Shown piece by piece: positions 37,537-45,820 of a stretch of 64,000 nucleotides of DNA. Source of the DNA: Spirosoma endophyticum (GTDB lineage Bacteria; Bacteroidota; Bacteroidia; Cytophagales; Spirosomataceae); NCBI RefSeq assembly GCF_900112365.1, contig NZ_FOLQ01000001.1:310001-374000 (forward strand), read 5' to 3'. The notes under the pieces were generated by a model. It ran no database searches and had not been told where the DNA came from. It saw only the letters and a program-made list of their open reading frames with translations. The translations under genes were made by a program, and so were the position numbers. Positions within the stretch are counted from its first letter, which is position 1, and each line of letters starts with the position of its first letter.

Positions 37537-38049
37537 ATGGTATTATTCTTCACCGCCTTACACGAAAAAAAGAAAATAAAAATATTTTCTTTTCAGCCGG
37601 GCACATTAGAACTCGGTTTAGATTTAATAAACATCGTTAGTGCGCAGGGCGACGCCATTCTGAGTGCACATATTGTTGACGAAAATGGTGCAACCGAGAT
37701 TCCACTGGACGTATTTGATGGAACGTCATTTTCAGCCCCTATGCAGGCGTTGGAAAAACAATGGAAAAAGCTTTTGAAGAAGCCAGCAAAGCCTGTTATA
37801 AGCCAGCATACGCAGGAGCTTATTGGCTTACTCCGCAAGAAGATTCAGATTCATACGGGTATGATTGCGCATCTCGACTCAACTATTATACGACTGGAAG
37901 CTCTTCTTGTTCAAGCCAATAAGATAGGGAGTGCCCGCCTACTTAACCACTACACGACCTTGATCCATAAGTATCAACAAGGCATTGCCAAGGCACGACG
38001 TGATCAAAAACTATCTATAGATAAGCTTAATCTCCTGGAGCAACTATAA
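37537..38049 (+). CDS. Unknown 170-residue coiled-coil protein
   Basis: No family recognised. The N-terminal half is mixed beta (KIKIFSFQPGTLELGLDLIN; DAILSAHIVDENGATEIPLD). The C-terminal half is a long charged helix with probable coiled coil (LIGLLRKKIQIHTG through LSIDKLNLLEQL). There is no signal peptide or membrane segment. The ATG at 37537 starts the coherent frame. It stands alone between the SusCD regulators and the ModE-like leader; an 11-bp AT-rich hairpin (38094-38123) lies after its stop. Confidence 0.6.
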   Translation: MVLFFTALHEKKKIKIFSFQPGTLELGLDLINIVSAQGDAILSAHIVDENGATEIPLDVFDGTSFSAPMQALEKQWKKLLKKPAKPVISQHTQELIGLLRKKIQIHTGMIAHLDSTIIRLEALLVQANKIGSARLLNHYTTLIHKYQQGIAKARRDQKLSIDKLNLLEQL

Positions 38050-38093
38050 ACACAATCTATCCGGGTATAACGTTTCTCCACGCAGGCGTTAAA

Positions 38094-38123
38094 GTATAAA
38101 CTGGATAAAGCTCCAGTTTATAC
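38094..38123. other. Perfect 11-bp inverted repeat
   Basis: GTATAAACTGG at 38094-38104 pairs with CCAGTTTATAC at 38113-38123, 8-nt loop. AT-rich and without a T-tract, so either a weak terminator or an operator upstream of the leader ORF. Confidence 0.4.
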
Positions 38124-38180
38124 AGCCTACCAATTGGTAGTCATCAGTAGCTAAAGACCCTTATTCTCTCTTTCTAAGCT

Positions 38181-38282
38181 ATGTTTCTGTGGAGTAATCC
38201 TGCAATCTGGCGAAAGAAAGACCCCTTCAGCCGTATCTTCGCCGAGAATTTCAGGAAAATAAAAATCCGTTTGGGTAAGTAG
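38181..38282 (+). CDS. 33-codon leader ORF before the ModE-like gene
   Basis: ATG at 38181 to TAG at 38280-38282 encodes a basic 33-residue peptide beginning MFLWSNPAIWRKKDPFSR. Its last codons form the left arm of a terminator-like hairpin (38264-38294) and its stop codon falls in the hairpin loop. This is the layout of transcription-attenuation leaders. The peptide is not one I recognise. It could be chance, but protein-like composition and the overlap make it worth testing. Confidence 0.4.
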   Translation: MFLWSNPAIWRKKDPFSRIFAENFRKIKIRLGK

Positions 38283-38303
38283 CCTGGACGGATTGGCTTT
38301 TTT
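38264..38303 (+). terminator. Terminator-like hairpin in the 5' leader of the ModE-like gene
   Basis: AATCCGTTTGGG (38264-38275) pairs with CCTGGACGGATT (38283-38294), including three G-T wobbles, around loop TAAGTAG, then GGCTTTTTT. It stands 53 bp before the ModE-like ATG, where it would stop transcription unless disrupted, hence a candidate attenuator. Confidence 0.5.
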
Positions 38304-38355
38304 CTATTTGTCATTCAAGGCACTGATCTGTCTAAAACATTACTATTCATTACGT

Positions 38356-38697
38356 ATGATCAACTTACGTATCAATGGCCGTATCTGGCTGGAAACCATT
38401 GAAAGCGAGCGCTTTATAGGCATTGGCCGTATGGATTTACTGGACCATATTCAACGTACCGGCTCCATCAATCAGGCAGCAAAAGCCATGAATATGTCGT
38501 ATAAGCGAGCCTGGGATTTAGTTAGTTCGCTCAATCGACTTGCCGAACAACCGCTGGTTAGCACCCAAACCGGGGGTGAAAAAGGGGGGGGCGCTACCCT
38601 TACTGCCGTGGGAATCTCCTACCTGACGTATTACCGGGGATTGCAAGAGCGATTCAGGCAGTTTATGGCTGCCGAAGAAATCCATGTTCCTCATTAA
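38356..38697 (+). CDS. ModE-like winged-helix regulator (N-terminal domain only)
   Basis: A 113-residue protein from the ATG at 38356 (the frame opens earlier with TTG but ATG fits the family). It matches the N-terminal DNA-binding domain of ModE: INLRINGRIWLE, GRMDLLDHIQRTGSINQAAK, then the recognition stretch MNMSYKRAWDLVSSLN and GGEKGGGATLTAVG. The molybdate-binding MOP domains are absent, as in many short ModE-like proteins. It lies 36 bp before a TonB receptor gene and probably controls it. Metal or oxyanion specificity cannot be told from the sequence. Confidence 0.88.
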   Translation: MINLRINGRIWLETIESERFIGIGRMDLLDHIQRTGSINQAAKAMNMSYKRAWDLVSSLNRLAEQPLVSTQTGGEKGGGATLTAVGISYLTYYRGLQERFRQFMAAEEIHVPH

Positions 38698-38733
38698 CTG
38701 AACCAACTCGCTCTATTACTCTCTCTTAAGTCT

Positions 38734-41100
38734 ATGACGAAATTTATCTGGTCTTTGTGCATCGGACTCACTACGTTTATGCCAACCGTGAAAAGTCAGA
38801 CGCCTGGTCATTTTTCGGGTACGATCACCGATCAGCAGTCGCTTGGCATAGCGGGTGCCTCCGTTTATTTATTGAACACAAACCTGGGAGCCTCTACCAA
38901 TGAGCAGGGGAAATTTACGATCTCAAATGTCCCACCAGGTCGATATACACTGAATGTAAGCGCATTAGGCTTTGCCACGGCCCATAAATCCGTTACGTTT
39001 ACCACTGAAAATCAGGAACTTACAATCCAACTTACTACAGCCACTAATCGATTGGACGAAGTAACGGTTTCGGCTCAAAAAGTCGAAGAAGACCCGCAAA
39101 AGCTCCCGTTCAGTATTTCGACACTGTCGGCTAAACAGGTTCAGGACTATCGATTATGGACGAGTAAAGACCTTACAGCGTTGATTCCTAATTTGTATTC
39201 GGCCAGTCCCGGCGATGGCCGCAACGTAACGTCCATTCGGGGCATTACCACTACCTCTTACGACCCTACGGTCGCTACGTATATTGATGGCGTTAATCAG
39301 TTTAGCCTGGATACTTATATCGCCCAACTCCTCGATATTGAACGGATCGAAATACTACGTGGTCCACAGGGAACGCTTTACGGACGCAATGCCATGGGCG
39401 GGGTTATTAATATTATCACTAAACAACCAGACAATAAGACGCGGGGCTTTGTCGAACTCAATTATGGCAGCTTCGGCCAGCAGCGGTATAGTGCCGGCCT
39501 GCGAACGCCCCTGGTAAAAAATCGATTGTTCCTGGGTGTATCGGCATTGTATGGTCAGCAGGAAGGTTTTTACACGAATGTATTTGATCAGTCCAAATTT
39601 GACCGGTCGCATTATTTTATGGGGAATTATTATTTAAAGTATCTGGCCAGTCCAAACTGGTCGTTGACGCTGAATGTAAAGCACAATTCCAACCGAAATC
39701 GGGGTTCTTTCCCATTAGCCTCAAGCACTCAAGATGCGTTTACCGATCCATTTACGGTCAACCAGAATGCCGTCGGTCAGTTGATCGATAATATTTTCAA
39801 TACGTCCTTATCGGTGAATCATTCGGGGAAAGCGTTCACGTTTACCTCCCAAACGGCTTATCAATCCAATTATCGCTATTACGACCACCCGATCGACGGT
39901 GATTTTTCGCCGATTGATGGTGTGACGATTGTCAACGATTACGGTAAAAAATGGAATAACGTACAGGTAGGTACGCAGGAATTTCGGTTTACCTCACCCG
40001 CCAGCTCAACATCGGCCTTTAGCTGGATTGCCGGTACGTATGCTTTCTACCAGGATAACCCAACGAAACTAGGCACTCATTTTGGGAAGAACTCGGACCA
40101 GCTGGGTGCGCCGTTCCCATTTTTTACCAGTATCAATACCAATAAGGGCACGAGTTTTGGCGTGGCCCTTTACGGACAGGGGACCTATGCCCTCAACCCT
40201 AAACTGAAAGCAACCCTTGGTCTCCGGTATGATTATGAACACAAAAAGCAATCCGTTCTGGGAGAGTTTCAACCGGATGGTGACGCAGCCATGGTGACCC
40301 GGCCCGATACGTCGTCGACAGCTAATTTTAAAGCCTTTTCGCCTAAAACCAGCCTGTCCTATCAAGTCACCGAAAATCATCAGGTCTATGCTACGTATAG
40401 CCGGGGATTTCGGGCGGGTGGCATCACCCAGCTTTCGTCCGATCCGTCGCAGCCACCCCTGTATGCCTACAAACCCGAGTACAGCAACAATTTTGAAATT
40501 GGGCTGAAAAATACGTTCTGGAACAATCGAATCCGGTTGAATCTCGCGGCTTTTTACACGCAGGTCCAAGATGCCCAGGTCCCTACGCTAATCCTGCCCG
40601 ATGCGATAACCATTACCCGAAATGCGGGAAAATTAGACAGTAAAGGGGTGGAGATTGAGGTGCAGGCAACACCCGCTAAAGGGTTGGAAATAGCGTATCA
40701 GGCAGGCTATACGGATGCTAAATACGGGTCGCTCAATCTGGCATCGAATGGCGAAGCGGTGAATTTAGCGGGCAACCGACAGATATTTACACCAGACGTA
40801 ACCTCCATGATGGCCCTACAATACGGTTATCCTTTAGGCGGAGCCCGTCAATTCCGGTTAATTGCCCGGGGGGAATTGTACTACGTCGGGAAACAGTATT
40901 TCGATCTGACAAACCTTATATCTCAGAACGGTTTCGGCGTAATAAACACCCGAATCGGCCTCTCATCCCGACACGCTGAGTTGTTTTTTTGGGGACGTAA
41001 TCTGAACAACAAAACCTACATTGATTACGCTTATAATTTCGGAGCCGCTCATTTAGGGAACCCCAGAACCTATGGCATTACGTTGAGCAGTAATTTTTAG
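38734..41100 (+). CDS. TonB-dependent receptor with carboxypeptidase-like leader domain
   Basis: A 788-residue outer-membrane transporter. The signal peptide runs to about residue 21 (PTVKSQ). A carboxypeptidase-regulatory-like domain (about 27-105, FSGTITDQQSLGIAGASVYL) precedes the TonB-receptor plug (RLDEVTVSAQKVEEDPQKLP; IERIEILRGPQGTLYGRNAM) and a barrel ending TYGITLSSNF. It is of the siderophore/small-ligand type rather than SusC. Lying directly behind a ModE-like gene, it may import an oxyanion, metal complex or cofactor (inference). A strong terminator follows at 41121-41156. Confidence 0.92.
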   Translation: MTKFIWSLCIGLTTFMPTVKSQTPGHFSGTITDQQSLGIAGASVYLLNTNLGASTNEQGKFTISNVPPGRYTLNVSALGFATAHKSVTFTTENQELTIQLTTATNRLDEVTVSAQKVEEDPQKLPFSISTLSAKQVQDYRLWTSKDLTALIPNLYSASPGDGRNVTSIRGITTTSYDPTVATYIDGVNQFSLDTYIAQLLDIERIEILRGPQGTLYGRNAMGGVINIITKQPDNKTRGFVELNYGSFGQQRYSAGLRTPLVKNRLFLGVSALYGQQEGFYTNVFDQSKFDRSHYFMGNYYLKYLASPNWSLTLNVKHNSNRNRGSFPLASSTQDAFTDPFTVNQNAVGQLIDNIFNTSLSVNHSGKAFTFTSQTAYQSNYRYYDHPIDGDFSPIDGVTIVNDYGKKWNNVQVGTQEFRFTSPASSTSAFSWIAGTYAFYQDNPTKLGTHFGKNSDQLGAPFPFFTSINTNKGTSFGVALYGQGTYALNPKLKATLGLRYDYEHKKQSVLGEFQPDGDAAMVTRPDTSSTANFKAFSPKTSLSYQVTENHQVYATYSRGFRAGGITQLSSDPSQPPLYAYKPEYSNNFEIGLKNTFWNNRIRLNLAAFYTQVQDAQVPTLILPDAITITRNAGKLDSKGVEIEVQATPAKGLEIAYQAGYTDAKYGSLNLASNGEAVNLAGNRQIFTPDVTSMMALQYGYPLGGARQFRLIARGELYYVGKQYFDLTNLISQNGFGVINTRIGLSSRHAELFFWGRNLNNKTYIDYAYNFGAAHLGNPRTYGITLSSNF

Positions 41101-41120
41101 GCGTTATTTTTAGCTTTGTA

Positions 41121-41156
41121 AACCCCTAAACCGCAACGAAATGTGGTTTAGGGGTT
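41121..41156 (+). terminator. Intrinsic terminator after the TonB receptor
   Basis: AACCCCTAAACC (41121-41132) pairs perfectly with GGTTTAGGGGTT (41145-41156), then ATTTATTA. It begins 20 bp after the receptor stop. Confidence 0.8.
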
Positions 41157-41250
41157 ATTTATTACCGTAAATTTTGGCTAAGCTAAAAGGCATTTTGGCT
41201 AAATCTGTTCTGAACGTAGTGCAGACCTTTGCATAAACAAAAACAGAATT

Positions 41251-42243
41251 ATGCAAGCAATCAGAATTCATGAATTTGGCGGACCAGAGGTAATGAAACT
41301 GGAGGAAATTGAACGCCCCGTTCCGGCAGCCGACGAGATTTTAGTGAAGGTATATGCCAGCAGCGTTAATCCTGCCGATTATGTTATCCGCCAGGGCGGA
41401 AATGAGGTTTTGCGATCGTTTCTGACGTTACCTCTGGGCCTGGGTCTGGATGCAGCAGGTATTGTAGAGGAAGCCGGAAAGGAGGTGACTGATTTTAAAA
41501 AAGGTGACAAAGTATATGGGGTTCCGAATTTCCCAGGCGATGGCAGTTATGCGGAATATATTGCAGCGAAGGCAAGCCAGTTTTCGTTGATGCCGCACCA
41601 CATCACCTTTAATGAGGCCGGGGCCCTCCCCTCCTGTGCGCTTATTGCCTGGAATGGTATCGTGGATTTGGGTAACGTACAACCGGGGCAGCGTGTGCTG
41701 ATTCATGGGGCAGCCGGTGGCGTGGGCAATCTGGCGGTGCAGTTTACCAAAGCAAAAGGTGCCTATGTGATCGGAACAGCATCGGCTTATAATGTTGATT
41801 TTCTGAAGGAGTTGGGTGCCGATGAAGTGATCGACTACCAAAATCAACCATTCGAAAAAGTACTGCGCGATATTGATCTTGTCTTCAACGCTACGCCCGT
41901 TCGGGATAACAACATCCGGTTAAAGTCGGTTGATGTACTAAAGGAAGGTGGCCTCTTTGTCTGTACGCATCTGGATCAAGCCTTCAGTGATGACTTCCTG
42001 AACGCACTGGCAAAAAAGAACGCCACCGGAATCATGGTTGGCGGTGGTAGTGTAACTACGTATACGTCATCACTGAGCGGCACCACCCAACTCATTGACG
42101 AGGGGAAAGTGAAAGCGGTGGTGAGCAAAATATACCCATTGCAACAAATCGCAGACGCCCATCGCCAAAGCGAAACCCAACACGTGCGCGGTAAAATTGT
42201 ACTTGAAATAAGAAAGGAAAACGAACCTGGTGAAGCGTTTTAA
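41251..42243 (+). CDS. Zinc-less MDR family NADPH oxidoreductase
   Basis: A 330-residue medium-chain dehydrogenase/reductase of the quinone oxidoreductase type. The N-terminal GroES-like fold (HEFGGPEVMKLEEIERPVPA) precedes the Rossmann domain with GAAGGVGN at residues 153-160. Cys ligands for zinc are not evident. Such enzymes reduce quinones, enals or alkenals with NADPH. Its stop overlaps the start of the AraC regulator by 14 bp, so the two are one unit, and the regulator may be autoregulatory. Confidence 0.9.
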   Translation: MQAIRIHEFGGPEVMKLEEIERPVPAADEILVKVYASSVNPADYVIRQGGNEVLRSFLTLPLGLGLDAAGIVEEAGKEVTDFKKGDKVYGVPNFPGDGSYAEYIAAKASQFSLMPHHITFNEAGALPSCALIAWNGIVDLGNVQPGQRVLIHGAAGGVGNLAVQFTKAKGAYVIGTASAYNVDFLKELGADEVIDYQNQPFEKVLRDIDLVFNATPVRDNNIRLKSVDVLKEGGLFVCTHLDQAFSDDFLNALAKKNATGIMVGGGSVTTYTSSLSGTTQLIDEGKVKAVVSKIYPLQQIADAHRQSETQHVRGKIVLEIRKENEPGEAF

Positions 42244-43147
42244 AACCATCAGTGAATTTCTGCAGTTCAGGCAGATGCCCAAACCACAGCACCCTTTAAT
42301 CAGCGTGTTTGAAGTGGAGTCAGTTAGTAGTTTAACCCTGAACGAACCGGCCGCCTGGCTTTGCGACTTCTATTGCATTGGCCTCAAAAGGGTGACCAAT
42401 GCCAATGAAGTGAAATTGAAATACGGGCAGCAAACGTATGACTACGATGAGGGTATTCTGTCCTTTATATCGCCTAACCAGGTGCTAGGCCTCTCTGTTG
42501 ACAAGAGCGCGGTACAACTTAAACAATCAGGGTGGATGCTGCTCATCCATCCTGATTTTCTCTGGAGTACGTCCTTGGCCACAACAATCAAACACTATGA
42601 CTTTTGGGATTACTCGGTCAATGAAGCCTTGTTCCTATCCGAAAAAGAAGAGACTTTACTGGTTGATATCATCAAAAATGTTCAGCAGGAGTGCCATTCG
42701 AATATCGATAAGTTCAGCAAGAGCATCATCATTTCGCACCTTGAAACCCTGTTTAACTATGCCGACCGATTTTACCATCGGCAGTTTATTACCCGGGAGA
42801 AATCCAGTCATCAGTTGCTGGAACGTCTGGATCACCTGTTAAGTGATTATTTTGGCCGTGGTGATTTAATAACACAAGGACTGCCAACGGTCGGGCATAT
42901 CGCACAATCCCTGAATGTGTCCCCCAAGTACTTAAGCAGTTCGTTAAAAGTACTGACCGGACAAAATACCCAGCAGCACATTCACGAAAAGCTGATCGAA
43001 AAAGCGAAAGAAAAGCTGTCAACCACCGAGTTAACCATCAGTGAAATTGCGTACGAACTGGGATTTGAACATCTGCAATCGTTTAGCAAACTGTTCAAAA
43101 CAAAAACGAACCAGTCACCGCTGGCGTTTAGAGCGTCCTTCCATTGA
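42230..43147 (+). CDS. AraC family transcription regulator
   Basis: A 305-residue regulator. Residues 1-190 form an AraC ligand-binding half (cupin-like; DFYCIGLKRVTNAN) and the last 100 hold the two helix-turn-helix units (VGHIAQSLNVSPKYLSSSLK; LTISEIAYELGFEHLQSFSK). It starts with GTG at 42230, inside the last codons of the oxidoreductase; an ATG at 42275 would lose 15 residues. The overlap marks co-transcription, as often seen where an AraC protein controls its own reductase. Confidence 0.88.
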   Translation: MKRFKTISEFLQFRQMPKPQHPLISVFEVESVSSLTLNEPAAWLCDFYCIGLKRVTNANEVKLKYGQQTYDYDEGILSFISPNQVLGLSVDKSAVQLKQSGWMLLIHPDFLWSTSLATTIKHYDFWDYSVNEALFLSEKEETLLVDIIKNVQQECHSNIDKFSKSIIISHLETLFNYADRFYHRQFITREKSSHQLLERLDHLLSDYFGRGDLITQGLPTVGHIAQSLNVSPKYLSSSLKVLTGQNTQQHIHEKLIEKAKEKLSTTELTISEIAYELGFEHLQSFSKLFKTKTNQSPLAFRASFH

Positions 43148-43381
43148 GCAGTGTCGATCTCAACGTCACCTGACACGGTTAAACCTCCTTGTTAAATTAT
43201 ACCGGATGGTTACTGTATCCTCACCAGCCCCTTCTTTGGCCGGAGACGTATTACGTACATAGTAAATAAACGCTCTTATGTAAACAGACACCGCTTCGCC
43301 CATCTGTCTTATCCAGTTTAGCCAATGTGACATTTGTCTGTTTGTGAACCGCGGGACTGATTACTAGTCCTCACTTATCAG

Positions 43382-43484
43382 TATAAGCCTAAGAATCAAA
43401 CATTAACCTGCTACATCATCCGGACACTACGTAACGTAGTATTCAAGTAAAATGTAATAGATCAACGTTTGACTCTTAGGTATA
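43382..43484. repeat. MITE-like inverted-repeat element
   Basis: CCTAAGAATCAAAC at 43388-43401 faces GTTTGACTCTTAGG at 43467-43480 (13 of 14 paired); adjacent TATA and ATT/AAC positions extend the arms to about 20 bp each. The core holds the 15-bp palindrome ACTACGTAACGTAGT (43426-43440). About 100 bp long with terminal inverted repeats and no ORF, this fits a miniature element. Copy number elsewhere could not be checked. Confidence 0.4.
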
Positions 43485-43489
43485 GTTAT

Positions 43490-43567
43490 AGGACTTTCTC
43501 CTGGAGCCGTGCTACGGTTACTTTTTAGGCTCATGGTAACCGTGGCACGGCTCCAGGAGAAAGTCCT
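43490..43567. terminator. 32-bp long hairpin, probable bidirectional terminator
   Basis: 43490-43521 and 43536-43567 pair over 32 bp, one position being a G-U wobble, with a 14-nt loop. It is in the gap between convergent genes (AraC and SDR). Such a long stem is far beyond a normal terminator (6-15 bp), so it may be a repeat or an RNA element as well. Confidence 0.6.
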
Positions 43568-43594
43568 GAGGGGGTGAGGCTAACTAATAATTGC

Positions 43595-44398
43595 TTAATT
43601 GCCCAACATCAGTTGCTTAATGCTTTTTCTGAAGGCCTCATCGCCTGCGGCAAGGCGTTGCGCATACATAGCTTTAGCGTCTTCCCCACAAACGTACCGC
43701 AACGTATCTTTACCATCCGTGGCTGCTTCGTACACCACCTCCGCAATTTGTTCGGGCGTTGACATTGTAGTTTCAGGGCTACTCAAGACAGCAAAAAACT
43801 TCTCTGCCAACGCTTTATAGGCTGGATGTGAAGGAAATACCGACCGTTCGGCCATATCCGTCGAAACCAATCCCGGCTCGATGTTCTTAATGCCGATACC
43901 AAACTGACCTAATTCGAACGATAAGCTCTCGGCCCAACCTTCCAGGGCCCATTTGCTGGCATCATACATCGAACTGATAGGAAATGCCATTAGACCCGCT
44001 GAAGAGCTTGTGGTTATAAACAACCCCGATCGTTTAGCCCTGAAATGTGGAATAAACGCCTTAGTCACACGCACCGTACCAAAGAAATTAGTTTCCATTT
44101 GACGAACCAGTTCTTCGTCGGTCGTGGCTTCCAGCGCCCCAAGCACAGCATAGCCCGCGTTGTTAAAGACGACATCCACATCACCCAGGGCCAGCGCTTT
44201 CTGGGTTGCTTCGTTGATCTGATCAACGCTGGTTACATCCAAAGGCAATAGAGTTATGTTAGCCAATTGATTTAGTTCCGTTTCATTTTCGGGTTTGCGC
44301 ATGGTCGCAATCACCTTCCAGCCTTTGGAAGCAAACAGTTTAGCCGTTGCCTTACCGATGCCTGCCGAGGTTCCGGTAATGAAAATTGTCCTGGTCAT
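43595..44398 (-). CDS. SDR family oxidoreductase
   Basis: A 267-residue short-chain dehydrogenase. The nucleotide motif TGTSAGIG is at residues 8-15, NNAG at 79-82, and the catalytic Tyr145/Lys149 in SMYDASK with Ser near 132. The P-loop pattern suggests NADP use. It is divergent from an HxlR repressor gene whose start is 86 bp away. HxlR proteins frequently guard such neighbouring reductases, so repression by electrophile stress is plausible (inference). Confidence 0.92.
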   Translation of the reverse strand: MTRTIFITGTSAGIGKATAKLFASKGWKVIATMRKPENETELNQLANITLLPLDVTSVDQINEATQKALALGDVDVVFNNAGYAVLGALEATTDEELVRQMETNFFGTVRVTKAFIPHFRAKRSGLFITTSSSAGLMAFPISSMYDASKWALEGWAESLSFELGQFGIGIKNIEPGLVSTDMAERSVFPSHPAYKALAEKFFAVLSSPETTMSTPEQIAEVVYEAATDGKDTLRYVCGEDAKAMYAQRLAAGDEAFRKSIKQLMLGN

Positions 44399-44484
44399 TT
44401 TGCTTATTTTTTTATTTCAGGGCAAACCTATCGTCTATTAGCTATACATTTACTATCGATTACCTTTAAGATAGTGACTATTTT

Positions 44485-44850
44485 ATGACGAACGAAACAT
44501 GTGAAAAAGATCCTCAACTCTCCCGGGAAAGAATATTGGCCTTAAAAGATGCCATTGAATTGATCAGCGGTAAATGGAAATTCTGTATCCTGCTAAATCT
44601 ATACAACTACGGCACCATGCGCTTCAAAGATTTGCAGGGTACATCCGTCGGCATAACACCCAAAGTACTGTCGAAAGAATTGCAGGATCTGGAAGAAAAC
44701 CGGTTGATAACCCGAACGGTCAATAACACCAAACCCGTGACGGTTTCCTATGCCTTGACCCAGCATGCGATTGAGATTCAACCGCTCATCAATGCCTTAA
44801 TCGAATTTGGCTTAAAGCATCGGCTGAAGATCAGGGGCGAATCGGAATGA
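44485..44850 (+). CDS. HxlR-type redox/electrophile-responsive repressor
   Basis: A 121-residue winged-helix protein. The signature is ISGKWKFCILLNLYNYGTMR followed by DLQGTSVGITPKVLSKELQD; family members such as YodB or HypR sense via Cys, and Cys43 near the start of the wing helix is suitable. It is divergent from the SDR gene (86 bp apart), the classical arrangement for repressor and target. Downstream an AraC gene begins 25 bp later, so both may be in one unit with the second SDR. Confidence 0.9.
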   Translation: MTNETCEKDPQLSRERILALKDAIELISGKWKFCILLNLYNYGTMRFKDLQGTSVGITPKVLSKELQDLEENRLITRTVNNTKPVTVSYALTQHAIEIQPLINALIEFGLKHRLKIRGESE

Positions 44851-44875
44851 ACCGTTACGTGTAACCTCTTGAGAA

Positions 44876-45754
44876 ATGCAGGAAACGAAGGAATTTTTGG
44901 GCAGAGTAACCCACCACGATAAGTTGTCGATCACGGTCAATGAAAATTGTGCCATCGCCTTACCGGACGATGTCTTGCAGAAGCTGCTTCAACCCCATAA
45001 GCTAACGTATTATTGTTTTGTATTTATCGAACAGGGTTCAGAAACATATAAAATAGACTTACGAACGATTCCCGTTTCCGATGGTCAATTGGCGTTTGGG
45101 CTACCTAATCAAATTTTCACCAATCCACCAAAAGCCAAAAACACCCAAAATTATAAAGTCGGATTCGATGAACACACGCTAACGCTACTTCCAAAAGCTT
45201 ATCCTTTTCTACTTAATCCCTTAAACTCAAACACGATCACGTTTGACCCCGCGGCCAAACAGCGGGTAAAGGCCGTTTTTTCTATTTTATTTCAGTTGCC
45301 TCATGCTGATGGAAAGCAAAAACCGACTGAAATCATTTTAGCGCATTTAAACACCTTGCTAACGGAGTTTAACAGCGCCTACTTTGTCCTTGGCAATCAG
45401 GATACCCTGTCGGACGCTAAGCTGTCGAAATATGTAGAATTTAAACTGGTTGTTGAAACGCACCTGACCGAACAGCAGGATGTGCAGACCATCGCCGAAA
45501 GTTTAGCCATGACCACGAGCAGTCTTTATGGAATTGTCAAGGAATTTTCGGGACTCTCTCCCAAGGCATGGATGACGAACCGGCTGATGCTGGAAGCGCA
45601 ACGGAAACTGCATTACTCCACTGTCTCGGTCAAGGAACTGGCTTATGAACTGGGCTTTACTGACCCCAATTATTTTTCCCGGCTTTTTAAAAAGAATACC
45701 GGCAAGAGCGTCAGTGCTTTTGTAGAGGACCTTCGCGATTTGTCCAGCAAGTAA
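44876..45754 (+). CDS. AraC family regulator
   Basis: A 292-residue regulator. The N-terminal ligand domain (KLTYYCFVFIEQGSETYKID) belongs to the AraC-binding half; the C-terminal helix-turn-helix pair is at about 195-290 (IAESLAMTTSSLYGIVKEFS; VKELAYELGFTDPNYFSRLF). It is in line between the HxlR repressor and an SDR gene (66 bp after it). Regulation of that SDR is likely. Confidence 0.88.
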   Translation: MQETKEFLGRVTHHDKLSITVNENCAIALPDDVLQKLLQPHKLTYYCFVFIEQGSETYKIDLRTIPVSDGQLAFGLPNQIFTNPPKAKNTQNYKVGFDEHTLTLLPKAYPFLLNPLNSNTITFDPAAKQRVKAVFSILFQLPHADGKQKPTEIILAHLNTLLTEFNSAYFVLGNQDTLSDAKLSKYVEFKLVVETHLTEQQDVQTIAESLAMTTSSLYGIVKEFSGLSPKAWMTNRLMLEAQRKLHYSTVSVKELAYELGFTDPNYFSRLFKKNTGKSVSAFVEDLRDLSSK

Positions 45755-45820
45755 GATGATTTGTCCATTCCGGCTGGGTGTGCGCTGACTAGTTTTGCTT
45801 CGTTTTAAAACAGGTATAAA

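Larger units (their letters stand above)
43148..43594. other. Structured intergenic region between convergent genes
   Basis: About 450 bp without a gene. It contains a MITE-like imperfect inverted repeat (43382-43484), a palindrome inside it (43426-43440), and a separate 32-bp perfect hairpin (43490-43567). Both structures are listed apart. Confidence 0.6.
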
